Shown here: in pieces, positions 5,121 to 8,885 of the stretch | How positions within the stretch are numbered: position 1 is the first letter of the stretch | How the letters are laid out: each line of letters begins with the position of its first letter | Origin: CAVVWJ01 sp964475685 | Lineage (GTDB): Bacteria > Gemmatimonadota > Gemmatimonadetes > Gemmatimonadales > GWC2-71-9 | NCBI GenBank assembly: GCA_964475685.1 | Contig: CAYYXP010000004.1 | Location: 1 to 8,885, forward strand | Length of the DNA stretch: 8,885 nucleotides | Reading direction: 5' to 3' | Position numbers and translations under genes: made by a program | Notes under the pieces: generated by a model | What the model was told of the DNA's origin: nothing | The model's database searches: none | Seen by the model: the letters and a program-made list of their open reading frames with translations, nothing else

Positions 5121-5951
5121 GTGAGGACGGTAGACGTGAAGGAGACGGTCAGGGAGAAATACGGCGAGGCGGCGCTCCGGGCGCTGGGCGGCGCCAAGTC
5201 GGGGTGCTGCGGCACGTCGAGCTGCGGGTGCTCCGCGGACGATCCCATCACCTCGAACCTCTACAGCGAGGAGGAAACGGCCACGCTTCCCGCTGAAGCA
5301 GTGCTCGCCTCGCTCGGGTGCGGCAATCCGACGGCGCTCGCCGAGCTGTGCGAAGGGGAGGTGGTACTCGATCTGGGGTCGGGGGGAGGCATAGACGTCT
5401 TGCTCTCCGCCCGGAGGGTGGGGCCGGCAGGCAAGGCCTATGGCTTGGACATGACCGACGAGATGCTGGCGCTTGCGAGGGAGAACCAGCGGAAGGCCGG
5501 GGTAGACAACGTCGAGTTCCTGAAGGGGGACATCGAAGCCATCCCGCTTCCCGACGCGTCAGTGGATGTCATCATCTCCAACTGCGTCATCAATCTCTCC
5601 GCCGACAAGCGGAATGTCATCGCCGAGGCCTACCGCGTGCTCAGGCCGGGCGGCCGCCTGGCCGTGTCCGACGTCGTCGTCCGCGGCGAGGTGCCTGCCG
5701 TCGTGCGCCGGAGCATGGAGCTGTGGGTGGGTTGCATCGCCGGAGCGCTCACGGAAGAGGAGTTCCTGTCGCTGCTGGGCGAGGCCGGATTCACCGACGC
5801 GAGCGTCGAGCCGACGCGGATCTACGAGTTCGAAGACGCGCAGGCGTTCCTGGCCGGCGCGGGGCTCGACAGCGAGGTCCTGGCCAGGGAAGTCGGAGGC
5901 CGGGTGATGGGGGCGTTCGTCCGGGCGCGAAAGCCGGCGGCCGCGAGATGA
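5121..5951 (+). CDS. arsM: Arsenite S-adenosylmethionine methyltransferase
   Basis: ArsM transfers methyl groups from S-adenosylmethionine to As(III), giving methylated, partly volatile arsenicals, in the cytoplasm. The protein has 276 residues. VLDLGSGGGID (82-92) is Rossmann motif I and binds SAM, GLDMTDEML (108-116) is motif II, and LRPGGRLAVSD (174-184) is a later conserved strand. The arsenic-binding cysteines are in place: Cys67 (LGCGNP), Cys155 (ISNCVINL) and Cys205 (WVGCIAGAL). An N-terminal Cys cluster (Cys29, 30, 35, 37) is common in bacterial ArsM. The GTG at 5121 was chosen because AAGGAGG ends 5 bases before it and the protein then begins like its relatives. A longer frame from TTG 5082 would overlap the operator. 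The stop overlaps the arsC ATG (ATGA), so the two are translationally coupled. Confidence 0.95.
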   Translation: MRTVDVKETVREKYGEAALRALGGAKSGCCGTSSCGCSADDPITSNLYSEEETATLPAEAVLASLGCGNPTALAELCEGEVVLDLGSGGGIDVLLSARRVGPAGKAYGLDMTDEMLALARENQRKAGVDNVEFLKGDIEAIPLPDASVDVIISNCVINLSADKRNVIAEAYRVLRPGGRLAVSDVVVRGEVPAVVRRSMELWVGCIAGALTEEEFLSLLGEAGFTDASVEPTRIYEFEDAQAFLAGAGLDSEVLAREVGGRVMGAFVRARKPAAAR

Positions 5952-6466
5952 AGAGCGGTGACGGCCAGCTCTTCCGCGTCCTGTTCCTGTGCACCGGCAA
6001 CTCCGCCCGCAGCCAGATCGCGGAGGCCGTGCTGAACCGGAAGGGCACGGGCCGCTTCGTCGCCGAGAGCGCGGGGTCAAGCCCGGCCCCGCGGGTCAAT
6101 CCGTACGCGGTGGAGATCCTGCGGGACAGCGGCATTGATTGGCGAGGTCACGCGCCCCACGGAATGGACGGGCTGGAAGCGACGCGATGGGACTTCGTCA
6201 TCACCGTGTGTGATCGGGCCCGGGAGGCCTGCCCGGTCTTCCCCGGCCAGCCGGTCCTCGCGCACTGGGGGATGCCGGACCCCGCGGAGGTCGAAGGGAG
6301 CGAGGCCGCGAGGCGCGCCGCATTCGCCGACGCGATGACGCTGATCAGCCGCCGGATAGACCTCCTCCTGGCGCTTCCGGTCGAGAAGCTGGACCGGCTG
6401 GTGCTCGAGGCCCGGGTGAGGGCGATCGGGGGTGAGGGTGGTCCGGCTCCATCTCCATCTATTTAG
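5948..6466 (+). CDS. arsC: Thioredoxin-coupled arsenate reductase (LMW protein tyrosine phosphatase fold)
   Basis: ArsC reduces As(V) to As(III) in the cytoplasm through a cascade of three cysteines, reset by thioredoxin. The protein has 172 residues. The P-loop CTGNSAR (Cys15 to Arg21) is the CX5R motif of the LMW phosphatase fold. VCDRAREACP supplies Cys88 and Cys95, seven apart as in the Staphylococcus aureus pI258 enzyme (Cys82/Cys89). Asp111 in MPDP is the expected general acid. About 25 residues extend beyond the usual end and are low in complexity (GGEGGPAPSPS). The ATG overlaps the arsM stop by four bases. Product As(III) feeds ArsM and induces via ArsR. No arsB or acr3 gene follows. 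Confidence 0.95.
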   Translation: MKSGDGQLFRVLFLCTGNSARSQIAEAVLNRKGTGRFVAESAGSSPAPRVNPYAVEILRDSGIDWRGHAPHGMDGLEATRWDFVITVCDRAREACPVFPGQPVLAHWGMPDPAEVEGSEAARRAAFADAMTLISRRIDLLLALPVEKLDRLVLEARVRAIGGEGGPAPSPSI

Positions 6467-6486
6467 GGCAAGTTCACGGGGCCACT

Positions 6487-6516
6487 CCAGCGGTCTTGCG
6501 CTGGTAGTTAGACCGC
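6487..6516 (+). other. Two overlapping, mutually exclusive hairpins after arsC
   Basis: CCAGCG (6487-6492) pairs exactly with CGCTGG (6499-6504). The overlapping GCGGTCT (6490-6496) pairs exactly with AGACCGC (6510-6516), so only one can form at a time. No U tract follows either, so a classical intrinsic terminator is not supported. It lies 20 bases after the arsC stop and 14 bases before the next -35 element. It may limit read-through from the ars operon or be a chance pairing. Confidence 0.35.
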
Positions 6517-6529
6517 CTACCACCCGATC

Positions 6530-6559
6530 TTGACATAGTACATACAACGTATGTATCAT
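6530..6559 (+). promoter_or_regulatory. Promoter of the brnT-brnA remnant with internal palindromic operator
   Basis: TTGACA (6530-6535, perfect -35) is followed 18 bases later by TATCAT (6554-6559), a 5-of-6 -10. The spacer holds a perfect inverted repeat, TACATAC-AAC-GTATGTA (6539-6555), with 7-bp arms, overlapping the start of the -10. This is the expected layout for autorepression by an RHH antitoxin such as BrnA. The promoter looks undamaged even though the toxin frame below it is broken. Confidence 0.8.
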
Positions 6560-6564
6560 CCCCC

Positions 6565-6738
6565 ACGGCTGGACTTCGCTTCACATGGGATCCGAAGAAG
6601 GCTGCCGCCAACCTCGCCAAACACGGGGTTTCCTTCGAGGAGGCAGAATCCGTATTCAGCGACGATATGATCCGCCTGGTTTCGGCTCGGAAGGCCGACC
6701 GGCTCGAACGACGTCAATACGTCACGAGGAACCGCTGA
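6565..6738 (+). pseudogene. brnT: brnT toxin remnant, middle deleted in frame, start codon ACG
   Basis: The frame reads TAGLRFTWDPKKAAANLAKH (1-20), then GVSFEEAESVFSDD (21-34), the N-terminal signature of BrnT (a RelE-like ribonuclease toxin). It runs straight into MIRLVSARKADRLERRQY (35-52), the C-terminal signature (IRIISARKAtrrER type). Intact BrnT is about 90 residues; about 35 residues of the central beta-sheet are missing without a frame change. No ATG, GTG or TTG lies before the WDP segment. The codon where leaderless translation would begin, 5 bases after the -10, is ACG (6565), one transition away from ATG. The stop TGA at 6736-6738 shares its last base with the brnA ATG, the usual brnTA overlap. 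It is almost certainly non-toxic. Confidence 0.75.
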
Positions 6739-6968
6739 TGCGCAAACACTACGATTTTGCGACCGCCCGTCCGAATCCGTATGCGAAGCGCCTGAAGAAG
6801 CCAGTCACCATTCGCCTCGATGCGGGCACCATTGCCTACTTCAAGGGACTGGCTGAGGAGACCGAGTTGCCCTATCAGAGCCTCATCAATCTGTACCTTC
6901 GCGATTGTGCGGCGCACGGGCGTCGGCTGGCACTCGCGTGGCGCGGGTCCAAGGCACGAGTGGTCTAA
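6738..6968 (+). CDS. brnA: BrnA-like ribbon-helix-helix antitoxin
   Basis: This 76-residue protein is of the BrnA/CopG-like antitoxin type that normally binds BrnT and represses the shared promoter. It starts MRKHYDFATARPNPYAKRLK. KPVTIRLDAGTIAYFKGLAE (21-40) gives the RHH strand and first helix, and the second helix is in LPYQSLINLYLRDCAA (45-60). Length and all conserved segments look intact. The ATG overlaps the toxin-remnant stop by one base (TGATG). The last few residues (RGSKARVV) lack the usual family ending, perhaps because a recombination junction with the following PIN fragment lies here. It may persist as a repressor or as an anti-addiction protein against BrnT elsewhere. Confidence 0.85.
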   Translation: MRKHYDFATARPNPYAKRLKKPVTIRLDAGTIAYFKGLAEETELPYQSLINLYLRDCAAHGRRLALAWRGSKARVV

Positions 6969-6969
6969 C

Positions 6970-7071
6970 ATGCTCGAGTTGGCCCGGAATCGCGGCCTGC
7001 CACTGCTGACGCTGGATGCCCAGCTCAGCGACGCCTCGCGGCTGACCGGCATAACGCTCGTGGAGACATGA
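6970..7071 (+). pseudogene. C-terminal fragment of a PIN-domain (VapC-like) toxin
   Basis: Thirty-three codons read MLELARNRGLPLLTLDAQLS followed by DASRLTGITLVET. This matches the end of VapC-type PIN ribonucleases (YLxLAxxxGLPLxTLDxxLxxAAxxxGV), including the late acidic residue in TLD. The remaining PIN domain with the first three metal-binding acidic residues is absent. The frame upstream of 6970 is only the shadow of brnA. It begins two bases after the brnA stop, and its stop TGA overlaps an ATG (ATGA at 7068). It cannot be catalytic. A short real gene is possible but less likely than a relic. Confidence 0.65.
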
Positions 7072-7459
7072 GCCGAAGAAGCGCCTTAAGCCCATTCCGC
7101 AGTTCCAGACCGAGGCAGAGGAGCGCCAGTTCTGGGCAACGCACGATACGGTGGACTACATCGACTGGTCCAAGGCCAAGCGTGCCGTGTTTCCCAATCT
7201 GCGCCCCTCGACCGAGACGATCTCCCTTCGGCTTCCGGCCCCGTTGCTCGCCGACCTCAAGACGTTGGCCAACGAACGGGATGTTCCGTACCAATCGTTG
7301 CTGAAGGTCTATCTGGCGGAGCAAGTACGCCAACAGCAGGCGGCCGCAGGGCGGCATAACCCGCAATTGCAGCCACCGGGGCGGACGCATGGTGGTGAGC
7401 GCGAGGCTGCCGGTAGGCCCAGGAGAGGAGGACGTGCCAAGAAAATGCCACGGGCGTGA
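7068..7459 (+). pseudogene. CopG/RHH-type antitoxin (PF12441-like) with frameshifted N-terminus
   Basis: From about 7076 the frame reads KKRLKPIPQFQTEAEERQFW, then a THDTVDYIDWSKAKRAVFPN segment, then the RHH core ETISLRLPAPLLADLKTLAN and DVPYQSLLKVYLAEQV. This is the pattern of CopG-family antitoxins that usually accompany BrnT-type toxins. That frame has no start codon between the TAA at 7052 and KKRLK. The ATG at 7068, which overlaps the VapC-fragment stop as ATGA, is one base out of frame, so one base seems lost in CGAAGAAGCG (7074-7083). A GTG at 7151 could still give 102 residues containing the RHH part. About 40 extra Gln/Gly/Arg-rich residues follow the family's usual end, suggesting 3' damage too. 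A sequencing error would explain the 5' part equally well. Confidence 0.65.
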
Positions 7460-7484
7460 GCCATCATTGGCGCGGTTGGGACAG

Positions 7485-7556
7485 AGCCACTGGTCGGATT
7501 TGAACCGACGACCGCTCGATTACGAATCGAGTGCTCTACCACTGAGCTACAGTGGC
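7485..7556 (-). tRNA. tRNA-Thr (anticodon CGT)
   Basis: This is a complete 72-base cloverleaf on the minus strand. The acceptor GCCACTG pairs with CAGTGGC, with U as discriminator. The D arm is GCTC/GAGC. The anticodon stem CTCGA/TCGAG encloses loop TTCGTAA, giving anticodon CGU (reads ACG). The T arm is GTCGG-TTCAAAT-CCGAC. CCA is not encoded. It runs convergently to the toxin-antitoxin remnants, whose last stop is 26 bases away. Confidence 0.96.
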
Positions 7557-7569
7557 CGGCGAACGACAC

Positions 7570-7593
7570 GGGGGCGCACGGCGGTGCGCCCCC
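7570..7593. terminator. Strong 10-bp hairpin between tRNA-Leu and tRNA-Thr
   Basis: GGGGGCGCAC and GTGCGCCCCC form a perfect 10-bp stem with a GGCG loop (CGCC on the minus strand). It fills half of the 46-base spacer. On the minus strand it is followed by GTGTCGTT and on the plus strand by GATTTCT, so neither tail is a clean U run. It may be a processing stem, a weak terminator of the tRNA transcript, or a stop for plus-strand transcription from the antitoxin side. Confidence 0.55.
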
Positions 7594-7602
7594 GATTTCT
7601 CA

Positions 7603-7684
7603 TGCCCTGGCGCGGATTCGAACCGCGACGCCTTTCGGCACTACCCCCTCAAGATAGCGTGTCTACCAGTTTCACCACCAGGGC
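7603..7684 (-). tRNA. tRNA-Leu (anticodon GAG)
   Basis: This is an 82-base class II tRNA on the minus strand. The acceptor GCCCTGG pairs with CCAGGGC, with A as discriminator. The anticodon stem CTATC/GGTAG (one T-G pair) encloses loop TTGAGGG, giving anticodon GAG (reads CUC/CUU). A long variable arm (TGCCGAAAGGCGT) and the T arm GCGG-TTCGAAT-CCGC are typical of leucine. CCA is not encoded. Confidence 0.96.
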
Positions 7685-7696
7685 GGGCGGGCAGGC

Positions 7697-7725
7697 AAGA
7701 TAGTGCTCGGGCGAGAGAGGGTCAA
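7697..7725 (-). promoter_or_regulatory. Promoter of the tRNA-Leu/tRNA-Thr unit
   Basis: On the minus strand TTGACC (7725-7720, 5 of 6 to consensus) is followed after exactly 17 bases by TATCTT (7702-7697, 4 of 6). The expected start near 7690 lies about 6 bases ahead of the mature tRNA-Leu 5' end. It begins 5 bases after the stop of the upstream repeat-protein gene, so the tRNAs need not depend on that gene. Confidence 0.75.
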
Positions 7726-7730
7726 CTCGC

Positions 7731-8885
7731 TCAGAAGGTGACGTTCGTACGGTACGGACTCCCCGAAATCTCAACGTCGCCAAGCGTGATGGTCACCTCG
7801 AATGCCCCGAGGGCGCCGGGCCTGAACGTCGCCGTGTAGGTGCCGTCGCCCACGTCGGTCACTGTCAGGTTCCCCTGGCCCCGGTCGACGCTGATGGCCA
7901 CGTTGTCTCCGCCGTGGCCCACCAGGTTGCCCTGCGCATCCCGCACCGTCACGACGATCGTCACCGGCGGCCCGAAGACGGAGATTTCGGCCGGCACCAC
8001 GGCATCCGTGTGGGCCGCATCGGACGGGCCCGGCGACACGTCACTGGAGAGGGGGCTGCCGGGCACGTCGTTTCCATCCACCCGCACCCGGACCTTGTCG
8101 GTGCCCGCCTTGACCGGTGTGTAGCTGAAGAGATAGGCGCCGCCGCCGGTCTCGCTCGCCGAGCCACCCGCGGTGTTCGCCCCGGTCACGTTCACCTGGA
8201 TCTTTCCGGCAGCGCCGGTGACCGGGTTGCCGGCGGCGTCCCGCAGAGTGACGGTCACGTCGGTGGCGACACCCGCCGTTCCCGGCCCCACCTCGGCGCT
8301 GCTGGCCGACGCGACCGGCACACCCGCGGTGACCGTGACCGTCGCGGTCTGTTCAGCGGTGGTTCCGTCCAGCGTGGCCGAGATGATGTGGTCGCCGAGC
8401 GAGGTCGCGCTGAACGTGCCCGTCGCCACGCCCTGTGCGTCGGTGGGTCCCGCGGGTTGAACGATCGAGGTGCCCGATCCGGTGGCGCCGATCACGACGG
8501 CGACGCCGGACACCGGATTCCCCAGGCCGTCCCTGGCGGTGACGGTGATGGTGCTGACTGTTTCCCCGGGGTTGGCCACGATCGTGGCCGGGGAGGCGGT
8601 GACGGTGCTCGTCGCGGCGCTCAGCACACCGGTGAGACCGGTGGTGACGAAGATCACCGGATCGCCGTTCAGGCCGGTGACGGATGCACGGGTGGTATAG
8701 GTGCCGGGCTGGGCGCCGAGGGTGCGCATCGTGGCCGCCTGGCCGCCGGCGTCGGTGGTGGCAGTGCCCGGATCCACCGATCCGCCGTTGTCCGCCACCC
8801 AGACGACCTCGGCATCCGCCACCGGATTGCCGAAGCGGTCGGTGACCCGCACGACGAGCGAATCGGCCAGCGGCTGCCCCACGGT
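7731..8885 (-). CDS. Ig-like repeat surface protein (Big_1 and filamin-type repeats), C-terminal part, cut by window edge
   Basis: The last 384 residues of a larger protein are visible; its start lies beyond the right edge. Four Ig-like units of about 100 residues follow one another, each with D-x-x-G-N-x-V: RFGNPV (Asp16), GLGNPV (Asp119), AAGNPV (Asp216) and AQGNLV (Asp316). The first two resemble bacterial Ig-like group 1 (invasin/intimin) domains, with TDAGGQAA and TDAQGVATGTF turns. The last two resemble filamin/ABP280 repeats, with GGGAYLFSYTPVKAG (247-261) and GDGTYTATFRPGALG (347-361), each followed by a GSP motif. Thr, Val, Ala and Gly dominate and Cys is absent, as in exported stalk proteins. 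It ends directly after the last repeat with no sorting or anchor domain, so any anchor must be N-terminal. A role in adhesion or a cell-surface stalk is inferred. Confidence 0.88.
   Translation of the reverse strand, partial: TVGQPLADSLVVRVTDRFGNPVADAEVVWVADNGGSVDPGTATTDAGGQAATMRTLGAQPGTYTTRASVTGLNGDPVIFVTTGLTGVLSAATSTVTASPATIVANPGETVSTITVTARDGLGNPVSGVAVVIGATGSGTSIVQPAGPTDAQGVATGTFSATSLGDHIISATLDGTTAEQTATVTVTAGVPVASASSAEVGPGTAGVATDVTVTLRDAAGNPVTGAAGKIQVNVTGANTAGGSASETGGGAYLFSYTPVKAGTDKVRVRVDGNDVPGSPLSSDVSPGPSDAAHTDAVVPAEISVFGPPVTIVVTVRDAQGNLVGHGGDNVAISVDRGQGNLTVTDVGDGTYTATFRPGALGAFEVTITLGDVEISGSPYRTNVTF

Noticed and set aside
5318..5947. An upstream extension of the arsC frame overlapping arsM
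   Set aside because: It is Arg/Gly-rich shadow of arsM. The CX5R P-loop normally lies 10-15 residues from the start, which fits ATG 5948.
6487..6530. A partial tRNA (D-arm and anticodon-like pieces) as an integration scar after arsC
   Set aside because: No acceptor or T arm with GTTCRA can be found on either strand, and the pairing is explained by simple hairpins.
6585..6737. ATG 6585 (MGSEEGCRQ...) as the start of a longer antitoxin
   Set aside because: The added 51 residues are the brnT remnant read in the wrong frame. The antitoxin family starts at the MRKHYDF equivalent, ATG 6738.
6530..7560. An insertion sequence or integrase carrying the TA fragments next to tRNA-Thr
   Set aside because: No transposase, integrase, terminal inverted repeats or duplicated tRNA 3' end were seen; the remnants alone do not define a mobile element.
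1..8885. A CRISPR array or tandem DNA repeats
   Set aside because: No regularly spaced direct repeats were seen; the Ig-like repeats at 7731-8885 are repeated at protein level and diverged at DNA level.

Overview
The window is GC-rich chromosomal DNA from a Gram-negative (outer-membrane) bacterium. Two lipoproteins (an FKBP-type isomerase and an MltD-like transglycosylase) carry signal peptidase II sites, and the right end encodes a large Ig-like repeat surface protein. The style of that repeat protein (V-x-V-x-D-x-x-G-N-P-V repeats), the lipoprotein set and the short Trp/Asp/Glu-rich protein would fit Gemmatimonadota or a similar soil phylum. That placement is an inference from style, not from a marker gene.

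Layout, left to right. (1) Minus strand, 1-1237: tRNA-Pro(GGG) with a promoter and a UUCG-loop hairpin behind it, then an FKBP lipoprotein, then the N-terminal third of urocanate hydratase (hutU), cut by the window edge. (2) Plus strand, 1428-1613: a small acidic, Trp-rich protein, convergent with (3) a minus-strand MFS exporter (1617 to about 2858) whose 5' end looks frameshifted. (4) Plus strand: an MltD-type lytic transglycosylase with two LysM domains (3071-4468), then a 62-residue single-span membrane protein.

(5) Plus strand, 4724-6466: an arsenic operon arsR-arsM-arsC (repressor, As(III) S-adenosylmethionine methyltransferase, thioredoxin-type arsenate reductase). Two copies of the same ATCAA-N6-TTGAT operator are visible. 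One lies inside the arsR promoter and the other sits directly in front of the arsM ribosome site. The arsR promoter is placed so that the transcript should begin at or next to the ATG (leaderless). ArsC would turn As(V) into As(III) and ArsM would methylate it. No arsenite efflux pump lies within the operon.

(6) Plus strand, about 6530-7459: a toxin-antitoxin graveyard. An intact-looking promoter with a palindromic operator drives a brnT remnant whose middle is deleted in frame and whose start is ACG. A complete brnA-like antitoxin follows, then the last 33 codons of a PIN (VapC) toxin, then a second CopG/RHH antitoxin with a frameshifted N-terminus. No complete toxin remains.

(7) Minus strand, 7485-7725: tRNA-Thr(CGT) and tRNA-Leu(GAG) with a good promoter and a 10-bp hairpin between them. 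(8) Minus strand, 7731-8885: the C-terminal 384 residues of a repeat protein with two Big_1/invasin-like and two filamin-like domains, continuing past the right edge.

The most interesting points are the double operator with leaderless arsR, the pump-less methylating ars operon, and the decayed TA cluster lying between the ars operon and the tRNAs.
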